Assembly: GCA_028023455.1 (NCBI GenBank)
Contig: JAQFVV010000230.1
Span: 806,001 to 870,000, forward strand
DNA length: 64,000 nucleotides
Direction of reading: 5' to 3'
Origin: Epiperipatus broadwayi
Taxonomy: Eukaryota; Onychophora; Udeonychophora; Euonychophora; Peripatidae
This document shows, one piece after another, positions 1-10,690 of the stretch (the first letter of the stretch is position 1; each line of letters starts with the position of its first letter). Below the pieces are notes generated by a model. That model did no database searches. It was not told the DNA's origin and saw only the letters and a program-made list of their open reading frames with translations. Both the position numbers and the translations under genes were made by a program.

Positions 1-1368
1 TTAAAGGAAGCAGATGAAGAAATAGAATTTTTTTTTTTTTGGCAAAGTTATATACCAAATGTCTAATTGATAAAGCTGTACCAAATGATTGGGAGATATT
101 TTAAAAAGGTGATAAAAAAGATATTAGAAAATCAGTCTTTTGTCAGTTTTATACAAAATTTTTACCAAATAATTACAACTCATCTAAAGAGAACTTTAAA
201 TTTCAACCAACCAAAAGAACAAGTTCAATTTAAAAGTGGGTTTAGTATAGTAAATCATATCCAAGTATTGAGAGAAGTTATAGAAAGGACCAATGAATAT
301 GAGTTGCCATTATGCTTTAAATATGTAGATTATGAAAAGGCATTTGATTTTATAAGCATTTCTTCAGTGATTAAAGTGTTAGTCATCAAGGTATAGACCC
401 AGTATATTGTCGTATTCTAAAAAAATATTTATAAAAATGCAACAATAATAATTAGATTACATAATGATACTAGGATAATTAACATTGGGAAAGATGCAAG
501 ATAGGATGACGCCATATCTCGAAAACTTATTACAGCAATGCTGCTAGAAGTATTTTGTGGATTAAAATGGGAAGCTAAAGGAGTAAAAGTAAATGGAGAT
601 TATTTATATCATTGAGATTTTACAGATGTTGTAGTTGTTTTTGCAAATAATGCTTGAGAGCTTGAGGAAATGTAAGAGTTATCAGATGAAAGTAAGAAAG
701 GAGGACTAAAAGTAAATGTTAAAAAGTCTAATGTAATATTCAATAGATTTTCTTAAAAGATGAAAATAAAGATTGATTATGATGAGTTTAGAAGTTAACA
801 ATTACCAATACCTCAAATCAGATTATTATTACAGATGGAAACATAATGGATGAAATTAATCATAGAATTAAAACTTGGAGTGCTTTTGGTAGAAATAATT
901 TAATATTAAAAGGAAATATGCCTAGGTATTTGAAAAGGAAGGTTTTTAATAAATGTGTTTTACCAGTTTTTACTTATGGATCTGAGACTTGAACATTTAA
1001 TAGAAAATCAGTACAAAGACTTCAGACCACTCAAAGAAGTATGGAGAGATGCATGTTAGAAGTAACAAGAAGAGATCTAAAATGCAATACATAGGTGAGA
1101 AAACAAAGTTATCGATATTATTAAAAGACTAACGTGGAGTTGGGCTGGATATATTTCTAGAAGTGATAATAGGTGGTCAATTGAAATCTTAAATGGGGTT
1201 CAATGAGATTGTGAAAGACCTAAAAAAAGACCATATGGTAGCTGGATGGAGTGAAATAAGAAAATGTGCAAGGATGTTATGGAGAAGATACACTAGAGAT
1301 AGGAGATGGATTGAACTTGGAGAGACTTTCATTCCATCATGGATTGATAATGGTTGTTGATGATGATA
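1..1368 (+). mobile_element. RTE-clade LINE, decayed copy A (5' side cut by window edge)
   Basis: This stretch aligns by eye with the RT half and C-terminal part of the better-preserved LINE at 53799-57122. The window begins at the segment equivalent to about 55712, just after the GKAPGNDG motif. Residual RT motifs are readable: the 'VDYEKAFD' block near 328-350 and 'LREVIERTNEYEL' near 265-307. There are many stops and frameshifts (for example near 396, 614 and 676), plus a small deletion near 93-100. The C-terminal 'TYGSET' and 'RDD/SDNRW' regions are visible near 973-1180. The copy ends in a short TGA-repeat run (about 1358-1367) and has no SINE tail. It is an old, inactive copy that probably continues left of the window. 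Confidence 0.9.
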
Positions 1369-1723
1369 TAGATATGAATAATAGGTCATTGCATGAGATA
1401 AGTCATCTACAGTTTTTCTCCAGACAATGTAATGGAAAGAGGAGACATTACCCATTAGGCTAGATCATGGTAAAGGCTAACTTGTTTATTTTCTTGTTTT
1501 CACTCTAACTAAGAATAGCTAAATATCCATATACTAATAATTTGATGGTTATTTATCCTGGCTGGTAGAAAAAGTCTTAAACTTTGTTGAAACACATATG
1601 AGTAACTGAAAATATTTTCGGAGTTCCCATATTCATTTGCTCACTCATAGACATGGCCAAAAGATTGCTAATTACTACTTTTAGATATTGCCTATCATTT
1701 TAAAGGAAGTACATTATATTTAA
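1369..1723. other. Spacer between two LINE pieces
   Basis: AT-rich sequence with no recognisable gene or repeat. Small overlapping open frames on both strands near 1189-1463 run over the tail of copy A and have no protein-like features. Confidence 0.5.
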
Positions 1724-1902
1724 GAGCTGATAATAGATGGACAGTTGAAATTTTAAACTGGATTCAAAGACATTGTAAAAGATCCAGAAAGAGATCACAT
1801 GTGAGATGGATGGATGAAATAAGGAAATGTAATGTGAAGTAAGGCTAGAGATTGGAGATGGATTGAACTGGGAGAGACCTTCATTTTGCAGTGGTTAATG
1901 GT
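1724..1902 (+). mobile_element. RTE LINE 3' fragment, copy B
   Basis: Matches only the last part of the RTE open frame in the copy at 56925-57112: the 'NRWT(I/V)EILNWI', 'RPHVRWMDEI' and 'LGETF(I)LQW' segments are readable in order. It is severely 5'-truncated, as LINE insertions often are, and has internal deletions near 1838. It stops at the coding end, with no poly-A and no SINE following. Inactive. Confidence 0.85.
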
Positions 1903-3699
1903 TATTTATATTTAAATGTTATTAGTTTTACATACAAATTTTCATTGCTCACAAGTAAAAAAAATTTAAAAAAACAAAACAAAACAGTGTTATTTCACCC
2001 ATAAAAATGTTATCTGATTGCATTAAATATTAAATTTGTATTTGGGCTGTTATTATACTCAAAACTTTAAATTGCCGATAGATAAAATGTGAATTTAAAT
2101 CTTAAAATATATCAGCAAATTGTTGCGTATTTAATCGTATTAAAAAAACCCAGTATTAATCATTGTCGTTTAAATTGGGATTTAACATTTGTCATCGAGC
2201 CTCTGCTATTTTGTAAATACAGGAAAGTTTTAGTGGTTGCACAGTAATTTAGTGCTATAAATGTAAAATACAAGTAATAAAGATATGCCTTCACTCATCT
2301 CTCTAGATATAGATATTGGTTTCTGTTTGAAAGCAAATGAAGCACTCGTTAGATTTTGGTAGCTCGGACTTATCGTAACAATTATTTCTCATAAAATATT
2401 ACATAAAAATGTATATATAAATAAGTATAATGCCAAAATTTCACAAAACAGCATATGCTTTTATTAAATGTAACAACATGTGTAAGTTTTTGATCAGAAA
2501 GTAGGGAGAATAATTAGACAACAGACTAATATGATTGAGAAATAATACTGGATATTTGTTATTAAGGTCTGTTGGACTTTATTGTTAGAAAGCATTTCTA
2601 ATTTCATACAGTAACAAAGTGATGATGGATTTGAGTGATAAAGATTCTTGGGTTTAAACTCAATTTCTCACATCTGCTGAGTAAATATCACATGATTTTT
2701 TGAACAGTTAACTATTGGATTATTTATTATTAAGATACGTTAATGCTAAAATTTAAACAATTACCTTTATATTTTAGTGATTTAGTCTTGAAAAATCATA
2801 TAAATCCTCATGCAACTTCATTATGCATGCATTCAGTGTTAGTAAAATCATATAAATCCTCATACAATTTTAATATTAAATATACAAATGCATTGAAAAT
2901 AGCACGTAAAAGTTTAATATAATACCAACCAAAGGTTCTATTTTTTTAATCCATTGAAAAAAAAAATCCAGTTATTGCTAGATAATTTCATTAATTGCAT
3001 CTAGAACCCTATCCTTAAGGGCTTTGTGTGGTTTAATGCAGTGGTAAGAGTGTTGAACTTTGGAGTATAAAGTTCTTAGATTGATTCTAAAATCTGGCAC
3101 TGAAACCTTTTATGAATCCCTGAGTTGTGAAGCCATTAATGATGAGGATGATTTTTATTATTATTCTCCTCATCCTCAAAGAATGAGTAATCAACAGTTT
3201 TTACAGTCCATGAAGTAGAGGGTAATAGAGCTATCTTGAATAATTTTTCCTGATACTGCAGCATACAATCAAAAATACAGAACATTACACAAAGACTTTA
3301 TATTATTTTGCATCAACCTGTATTCATCTAAATGCATCTTGCAATGTAAGGACCCTAAAGCATATGGTATAGCTCTGAAATTGAGGTGCTTCAATAAAAG
3401 GAGTGATAAATAATAGACTACTTCCAATAACGATTGTGTTGTCGCTCAGTTTGATCAGGCATTCCATTGCTTCATTATTTTACCTGCTTTCAGGTGGAGG
3501 TTCTTAACACATATAATGCACAATGCCTTAATTTACTGTTGAGGGGATGGGATAATAAATTAAAATAATTTAAACCAGTATTTAAAGGTATGAAAATGGC
3601 AATACAATTTAGACAAAGTGCCTCATAATAAAAATAATACTATATATCTTTTTTTTTTTTAGAAATTATTTTATGAATTAATTTTTTATTGTTTTGCAT

Positions 3700-3800
3700 G
3701 CTGGGGTATATAAGAAGCTTAAGCACCCAAAATATCAGAGTTGGATGTATGTATGATCTATGGACCTGAGTTGCTACCATTGCATTGAATTATGCAGGGA
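3700..3800 (-). repeat. Dispersed tRNA-like repeat family Q, degenerate copy
   Basis: Shares the ordered blocks 'aagaagcttaagcaccaaa', 'cagag-ttgga', 'ggacctgag' and 'gctaccattgcat' with copies near 11.7, 13.1, 41.3, 48.7 and 63.4 kb. Read on the minus strand, the family looks like a tRNA-derived SINE: a GTGGTAG-type A-box region followed by a GATTCGAATC-type B-box region and a conserved body. Strongly decayed here. Confidence 0.4.
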
Positions 3801-4199
3801 GTTTATTGATGTTTTGCATATAATCAACTCACAGTCTGATATTTAAGTATCTTTAATTTTTGTACATATACATTCTTTGACTTACATAAATAATCTATTC
3901 CACAACTTCTTATTCGAGTTGAATTTCATACAAATTATACCGTTAATCACAGGATTGAATAGGAAGATATTTTTTTAATAAATGAAAATAAACAGTATCA
4001 TCATAGTTGTGGCCATAGCATGAAACACACAAGAATTGAGAATATTGATTTAAAGATAACCATTTTCTAAATATTTTGCATTTAAGCCAAACTATGTAAG
4101 TTGGATATATTCTAGGGGCAGCTCTCCTACATTACTATACTGACATCATTTGCAATCTTATATAAGTTGTAATTATTTGTATTTCAAGAACCTTGTGGT

Positions 4200-4372
4200 A
4201 TAGGTAATTAGTGAATGAGTCTTATCTAACTTTGATCTGGAGTGGGAATCAAGCTGAACTTAAAATATTTTCTGAAAATTGCTTACCAAATGCGTTTAGG
4301 TAGTTGGTTTATAGCCAATTAGGTAATCATTTTTGATCATTGAATGAGTATCCAACAACTCTTAACCAGATA
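4200..4372 (+). repeat. Dispersed tRNA-like repeat family S2, degenerate copy
   Basis: Contains a B-box-like 'gatctggagtgggaatcaa' block, then a body ending in 'agccaattaggtaatcat...gaatgagtatccaac'. The same order of blocks occurs near 9.1, 14.5 and 32.9 kb, and in reverse near 31.9 and 62.2 kb. The shared body reads roughly as 'agcta-ccatccaat--ttggtaaatgggtatcta'. Assignment is by pattern similarity only. Confidence 0.4.
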
Positions 4373-5116
4373 ACAAATAAATAAGATAAACTATTAAAAA
4401 TCACCAACAGTTAACTAGTTTGGCAAGAACTACTCTGTTTTTATAGTTTCTGGGAAGATCCTTGTTCTACAAGATAAGGTGTTGTCAAATTATCCACATA
4501 CTGATTTTCTTTTATTCTCTACCATGAAAAATTGTATTTTTAGAATAATGCTTGCCTACTATTATATGACTTTTTTTGAGTTTTCAGTGCCTAAAGTTAT
4601 GATAAAGTCATGCATTGTTTAATGCATTTACGTACATGATCTAATCTACATATAATATTGTTCCAGTTATTCTGATTTTTTTTAAACTCGTAAGTCATTT
4701 AATTAATTTGAAATAATAAAAATCGTAATGTAAATTGTTCATGTCAAGAATCAATATGATAGATTACAGCAGTTTCTACCACAAAGCTATTCTTATTATG
4801 AGTTAGTTGCTCAATCATCCAGGCTTATTTTCTATATAAAGCAGTACAGTATTTGTCTGTTAAATTGTCTATCCAATAGAATTGGGGTAACTAGGCGATA
4901 AGGCATTATGATCAAGAGATAACATTTGATTTCTTGGTTATCCTTTTAATATGTTTTTATGGAAGAAGTTAAATAATTAAGTTATTTTTAAGGTAATTAG
5001 GCAAAAGAATATTATGTCCAATATAGTATTTGATTAGAATCTGTAGTGATTTGCCATTTCTTGCTTCCCCTTAATATGATTTGAGGAAGGAGTTGAACAG
5101 TTATCAAAGTTTATGT

Positions 5117-5530
5117 AAAAATAAATATGTAAAAAAAAAAAAAAACAACTTTTTAGATAATGCTTTTATGTAAATAGCTGACTAAAAAGTACAAAATAAT
5201 CAGCAATAATTTACTTCATAGTTAATTCATTGTTCTTGGAAAATATCAGATCATAAGAATCTAGACTTGTTATAAAACATTTGGAAATTGCAGTAATGTT
5301 ATCATTTCATAAAAGCGTTTGACGCTTATATAAATCATAAAAATCAAAAAAGCCTCAAATCTATGAAATGACAATATTCCTGAAATTTCCAATTGTTTTA
5401 TAACAAGTCTAAATTTTTAAGATCTCTGATATTTTCCAAGATACTTTGTTGATTGTTATTTTGTATTTTTTAGTCAGCTATTTACATAAAAGCATTATTT
5501 AAAGAAAGTTTTTTTTACATATTATTTTTT
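5117..5530. repeat. Long imperfect palindrome (foldback element)
   Basis: The left arm (about 5117-5313) and right arm (about 5345-5530) are inverted copies of each other over nearly 190 bp. Paired blocks include 'aatgcttttatgtaaatagc' with its reverse complement near 5476, 'cttggaaaatatcaga' with its complement near 5430, and 'gacttgttataaaac' with its complement near 5398. The short loop lies around 5314-5344. No coding content is visible. It is probably a miniature DNA element or foldback repeat; I see no clear target duplication. Confidence 0.8.
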
Positions 5531-6906
5531 AGTTATATTTATATATTTTAAAAAATGGTTAAAACTACAAAAAAGTCTAACAGCAATTATAATTTAATAA
5601 TAAATCATGAAAAAAAAAACTCTTAGCACTAAATCTAAATTTAAATATCATGTGATCATCTACTATATACAAATATTTATGTATTGGCTTTTTAATTAAT
5701 TCTCTAATCTCTTTTTACACATTTATTATTTTTTTCACAAAATATTTACGAAATATTAATTATTTCAGAAGAATTAATTCAGATTTTAGCAGAAAATATT
5801 TACCTTTAATTAATTAGGAGTTAAATGAAAATAATAAAACTTTACAAATGTAATATTTTTATTGGCTCAGTTGCTAAGGATTTTTCCTGGGAACGTAAGT
5901 ATGTGAGTTTGAGTTTTAAAGGGGAGCAAATTTTTTTTCATCATTAAAAGTTCTAAAATGTGGACATCCTGATAGAAACCCAGACTGATAAGTTATTATA
6001 AAAGGATTAAAGAGTTTCTGATCAATCTTGTTTAAATGTTTTAATTTATTTATTTACACTGTAAATATTTAAAAATATTTTCCAATATTATATTCCCTTC
6101 CTCTTTTGTTATTTTAATCATTGATCTCTGTTTTTCTTCCATCTAAAATCACATTCTCTCAACTATGATTGCCTTTAGTTTTTTCATTCTTTTCTTCCCA
6201 CCTTTTGTTACCATCTGTAATTTAAAATATAAACTCTAGAAAAATAAAATAAAACTAAAAAAAAATTATAATTAAAAGAAATTAAAAATATTGTAATTAT
6301 TTATCACAACTCGATGAGTAACCAAAGGGCAAGAAATTTCTTTTTTATTTACTTGATTAATTCTAAAGATGAGCATAGTTAGCCTTGTTTTATATACGTA
6401 AAATAAAACTGCTGCAGTATGAGAAGCTAAGAGAATAAAAGAAATTTTTAAAGTTACCTAGATTTTGCAGTTACTTCAGAGTTTTAGAAAATGTTGCGAA
6501 AGTTATCAGACAAGAATTTAAAATGGGCTAAAAATAAATACTAAAAAGATTAAAGCAATGTTGAATAAATTTTCTCAGAAGAAATAAAACCTTTAATAGT
6601 GGTTTTATTCACATAAAATACACCGAAAAGTAAAGAATACATTTTCTTAAACTCTTATTATGCTTGATATTGCATGATAAAAATAAATATGTGCGACACT
6701 CATGTTCAGAAAAAATTAAATATTTCTAAATACGAGTTCTGCATAGTTATATTTTGGTTGCATAATTTCAAGAACATTGAAAGCTGAAGAAAATTTATTT
6801 TTTAATTTATAGTACTTTTTTTAAAATACTTTTTAGAATATATATGTAAATAAAAAATTTTTTTTTAATTTTATGTTCTTTTTAATTTTATAAGAAAGTT
6901 TATAGA
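5531..6906. other. AT-rich stretch, nothing recognised
   Basis: Poly-A/T rich sequence with no open frame, RNA gene or repeat I can identify, apart from T- and A-runs. Confidence 0.5.
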
Positions 6907-7146
6907 TACAATTTGGTAGTTGTATACTCAGTCTTAGTCTTATGCGGCCTCTTGATGGCACTGTTGCTTGCAAAAATAATCTAATGTAATGTTACCAGGC
7001 CGATAATTTTTTGCTTTCTGCTCTCTGCCAATTTTTCAAAGTATTTTTAAAAAATTTCCGATGGTATTTAACAGAATTTTCATTTTAAAAATATATAAAA
7101 CAAAGATTTTGAAAATGTGTATTATTTTTGAATGAAAATTAGAATA

Positions 7147-7363
7147 AATACATGCACTAGTCTGAGCAAACCAAGCTGGCAGTGTGTAGTGCTAAAATGT
7201 GTGGGGAACTTTGATAGTTTTGACGATTCGAAGTAGTCCAATACATGCACTAGTCTGAGCAAACCAAGCTGGCAGTGTGTAGTGCTGGAATGTGCAGGGG
7301 AACTTCGATAGTTTTGGTGATCCGAAGGAGCGGCCAATACATGCTCTAGTCTGAGCAAACCAA
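7147..7363. repeat. Tandem repeat, about 93-96 bp unit, 2.3 copies
   Basis: Units start at 7147, 7240 and 7336, each with 'aatacatgc(a/t)ctagtctg' followed by 'agcaaaccaa'. The first two are full length and differ at a few positions; the third is partial. The array also creates a repetitive open frame on the minus strand, which I regard as an artefact of the repeat. Confidence 0.9.
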
Positions 7364-7528
7364 TATTATGATTTCCAAAACAACAGACAACAGCAGCCAT
7401 TATATTCTCGCCACTGTTCTCCTGCAAATGTGACTTTTCACCTGACTTATGTGAAATGCTTCAACAACATACCCTTTTGCAATTATTTTCACCTTCAAAG
7501 ATGTATAGGGAAATGGGGCAACAGACTT

Positions 7529-7718
7529 ACAATTATTAGTATGTAATAGTACGTCAGATAAGGTGGAAGATCCTTAATTTAAATGCACATAAAAACAATT
7601 ATGACCTGTTGGATTTCATAAACCCACAATTATTAGTATGTAATAGTACGTCAGATAAGGTGGAAGATCCTTAATTTAAATGCACATAAAAACAATTATG
7701 ACCTGTTGGATTCCATAC
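7529..7718. repeat. Tandem duplication, 97-bp unit, 2 copies
   Basis: The 97-bp unit at 7529-7625 is repeated almost without change from 7626. Both begin 'acaattattagtatgtaata' and run through 'gacctgttggatt(t/c)cata'. The near-identity implies a recent duplication compared with the surrounding decayed repeats. Confidence 0.95.
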
Positions 7719-8429
7719 ACCCTCACATCCTATGGTAATGTTCTATGAAGGGTGCCCTATTTCCATAGTGACATGAAGCACAGTGTGCAATGGCATGTAT
7801 GCCTAATAATGGCTAATATGAACAGAACTGTTCATAGGCTGTAAGTTGGACCACATAAATGGCATATTTCTGTGCTTTTGCAAGCAACAGCGCCATCAAG
7901 CAGATGCATTACACCCAGTATATAACTGCCTACAATTTAATATTGCTAAATGGCATTTCCATAAACAGTCATGAATTCCACATAGAATTTTGTTTTGCTA
8001 AAATTGCTTTCAAACTCAAAAAAGTACTTTCATTGGAAATTCACGTATATGCAAAGTTTTAGTTAGATCATAAATTAAAAAGTAGAGAAAAATTGAGCTT
8101 CCAGATTTTCAGACAGTCAGATGGACAAAAAAGACCAGCAGAATAAGTCAAAAGTCTATAAAAAATAAGAAGTGATAATCATGAACTAAAAAGAAATTAG
8201 GAATTACAAATACATCGATCAAATTATTAATTCGCCGCTACAATGCGGTTTTATAATATAAATGTTAACTCGGTATCTCATACTGTTTTTAAGAAAAGTA
8301 TTTGTATTATATAATTATCATTCCAAATTTGATTTTTTTTCATTATAAGCATTATTTGCAATGAGTATTATATTTATATATAAAAAATAAAAATATATAA
8401 TCATAACACTGCAAAAAATGGAGAAATAA

Positions 8430-8848
8430 AGTATGTTTGAAAAGGAAGATTTTAAATAGATTTGTTTTTATTGGTTCTTACTTATGGGTCTGAGATTTGG
8501 ATATTCTGTACAAAAGCAATTCAGATAAACTTTGGAAGGCTGTATGTTCTGAATAACAAGAAGCAATTGAAATTGAAATACTGAGACGAGTAAAGAAACA
8601 GATATCTTTGACATCATTGAAAGAATTAAAAGACTGAAATGGATCTGGACTGGACATATTTCTAGAAGAGATGATAATAGGTGGACAAGTGAAGTCTTAA
8701 ATTGGATCTCAGGAGATTTAAAAGACTAGAAAGAGATCACATGTAAGATGGGTGGGTGAAATTAAGTTTGCTGCTGTGATGTGGAGAAGAGAGAGATATG
8801 GATAGGGGGAAAACAGATTAAACTTGAGAGACTGATAGTGATTGAAAA
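8430..8848 (+). mobile_element. RTE LINE 3' fragment, copy C
   Basis: Corresponds to about 56655-57110 of the reference copy in this window. Readable pieces are 'LTYGSE(I)W' near 8478, 'IKRLKW(I)W(T)GHISRRDDNRWT' near 8625-8690 and the terminal 'LERL' block near 8822. Several frameshifts and stops make it inactive. It is 5'-truncated and has no SINE attached. Confidence 0.85.
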
Positions 8849-10247
8849 TACTGATCTCTTATTAAAAAAAACAACAACTATATTACAAGGTTTAATTTGG
8901 CAATAAATGACTGATAAAAAAATTTAAAAATTATATTGTTTTTAATTAAATGTTCATTTTCAAGTCCAGATCGGTGTTCCTCCATTCTCTGTCCCATTAG
9001 CAGAAAAAAAAAAAACCTGAAATATGATATAACAATCATTGTCAGTTGAGAATGACATTTTTAAAAAATTATTATTAGAAAGAACGTGATTAATTGACTT
9101 TAATTGCAACACTTGTGATCTGGGGTTCAAATCCATCTTGAAAACCTTTTCAAATTGAAATAGATTTTCTTTATGTAGCCAACCTAGCTAATCATCCAAT
9201 TATTGCCAGAAAATGAGTATTCACCTATTCTTAGCTAGAGGTAAAATACAAATGTACCTTCAATACCTGAAATTCATCCGACCAGTTTTCTCTTTTGCTG
9301 TTTCTCATAAAGAGATGCTGGAGAGATGTTGCATGAGATTAGTGGGCTCTAAAAGATACCTCAACTAAATTTAATCTTTTTGTCTGTTGATCTCACTTCT
9401 GTTTTGTTTTGTTTCCTGTTATCAACTGATCATTCATGCAGATATTTTTTGCATTAAATATTTTACAATATACAGAAAAAAGTAATTTATATGTAATTAC
9501 TGGGAGTTGTGGCAGTAAGTAATTATTTGCATTTAAATACAGTATTAAATATTTAATTCAACATTTATGAAGATGCTAAAATGTGTTAAAAAGTGCTAGA
9601 AATAAAGAACCACTGTCAATAATTAAAATTTTCCCTTCTTTATCCTAGTACTGTATTGCTTAGTTAATCTTTCCATCTTTGGGCTTAGTACTTGTATATA
9701 TAGAAATAAACAATATATTCTAATAGCGCATGTGTGAAGATTAATTTCCTACCACTAGATTAACATTATATACATCGCTAAATTATTTATTTACATATAT
9801 AACAAAACTAAATATCACATGATTGCTTGTAACGGCGGCTTCTCTTTTTATTATCTACCTCGATTTATCTTACTTTATTTTTTAGTCTGTCTGTTTAGGT
9901 AAAATTTAACTCAATTTTCACCTATTTGCCAATTTTCTAAGTCTAGTTGAAACTTTGCATACATATGTATTCCTGATGACTACATTTTTTTAGCTTTCAA
10001 TTTCAGCAAAAAAAAAAAATTAGCAAAAAGTTTAAATTTTTAATTTTATGTGGGGTTCAGTACTCTTTAATAATACTCCCATCTAGAAATATTCAATTAT
10101 ATTTAAACTTTTTTTATTCCTAATTTTTAGATGTATATAAAACTAAAAAGTAGAAGTAAAATATATATTTAAAGAATTCACATAAATTCCCTAAAATCTA
10201 AAAAAAATTCTTTTTTTCAACATTCATACTATTCTTGATATTATGCA
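8849..10247. other. Gene-less AT-rich stretch
   Basis: No coding region. Contains a degenerate family S2 repeat (9080-9245), simple A/T tracts and otherwise unassigned sequence. Confidence 0.5.
9080..9245 (+). repeat. Dispersed tRNA-like repeat family S2
   Basis: Has the B-box-like 'tggggttcaaatccatc' (GGTTCAAATCC type), a short 'ttgaaaaccttttcaa' element and then the family body 'gctaatcatccaattattgc...aatgagtattcacct'. This is one of the better preserved members here and supports a tRNA-derived SINE origin. Confidence 0.45.
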
Positions 10248-10350
10248 ATGAAGAGGTTAGCGCAGCTGCCTTGCAAGCAAGCAGTGGGTAGCAGATGGTT
10301 GTTGCGGGTTTGCCTCCCGGCCGATGCTATGACATATGGAAAATAAAAAC
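10248..10350 (+). mobile_element. tRNA-Gly-type SINE, copy S1
   Basis: A 5'-truncated member starting inside the D-arm region ('gaggttagcgcagctgcc'). It has an enlarged stretch between the anticodon-like loop and the B box, then 'gcgggtttgcctcccgg' and the family tail 'gatgctatgacatatggaaa'. The loop reads CTTGCAA rather than the ancestral CTTCCAA. The enlarged middle is shared with the copy at 30301. Confidence 0.75.
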
Positions 10351-10381
10351 GTGGAATGCTCAAATTTAGAAGTAGTCTCAG

Positions 10382-10481
10382 TTTTTTTTTTTTTTATATG
10401 TCAAATGCGTTGACCGGGAAGTGAATCCGGGCCAGCTGCTTGGAAGGCAGCTATGCTAACCACTAGACCACCAACACCTGA
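10382..10481 (-). mobile_element. tRNA-Gly-type SINE, copy S2 (subfamily A)
   Basis: On the minus strand this is nearly a complete tRNA-Gly(UCC) shape: a GTTGGTGGTCTAGTGGTTAG D-arm with A box, CTTCCAA loop, 'cccggattcacttcccgg' T-arm with B box, an acceptor end complementary to the start, then 'tttgacatat' and an A-tract (T-run at 10382-10395). It lies about 30 bp from S1 in the opposite orientation. A tRNA gene would not carry this tail, so it is a SINE. Confidence 0.85.
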
Positions 10482-10496
10482 TGAAGTAAAACAGGC

Positions 10497-10690
10497 GAAA
10501 CTCACTATATGTATTACCACTCAGTGCAAGCCAGAGTAGTTAATGGATGCCAGAAGGCTTATGCATAAAATCCCTAGTGCCTATTCATCCAATATCCCCA
10601 GACTAGTTTCTGGCTTGTGGCCATCATCAGTGAGGAGCCTTGGATCTGCAAGCACTGCAACTAGATCTTAGGAAGCCTGTTTTAATAATT
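10497..10690 (-). repeat. Dispersed repeat family X
   Basis: Contains 'gactagtttctggcttgtgg' followed by 'catcatcagtgaggagcctt' and an upstream 'taaaatccctagtgcctatt' block. The same blocks occur in inverse near 16270-16460 and, more weakly, near 25060 and 60200. I do not recognise it as a named family. It may be a SINE body or part of a longer element. Confidence 0.6.

Larger units (their letters stand above)
1903..5116. other. Gene-less AT-rich stretch with degenerate repeats
   Basis: No coding region is supportable. It contains a small hairpin (GATGAGGATGA near 3141 pairing with TCCTCATCCTC near 3166), a direct repeat of about 20 bp near 2797 and 2848, and weak matches to dispersed tRNA-like repeats described separately (3700-3800 and 4200-4372). 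Confidence 0.5.
6907..7939. mobile_element. About 1-kb inverted-repeat element with internal tandem arrays
   Basis: The terminal arms at about 6907-6975 and 7876-7939 are inverted copies. The best block, 'cttgatggcactgttgcttg' near 6951, is matched in inverse near 7880 with one change, and the outer parts ('caatttggtagttgtatact' with its inverse near 7920) also pair. Between the arms lie two unrelated tandem arrays, at 7147-7363 and 7529-7718. No transposase is visible, so this is most simply a non-autonomous DNA transposon. The superfamily and exact ends are not determined. Confidence 0.65.

Noticed and set aside
7122-7427. 101-codon minus-strand open frame with repeated 'QLGLLRLVHV'
   Set aside because: The repetition is simply the translated 93-bp tandem repeat inside the inverted-repeat element.
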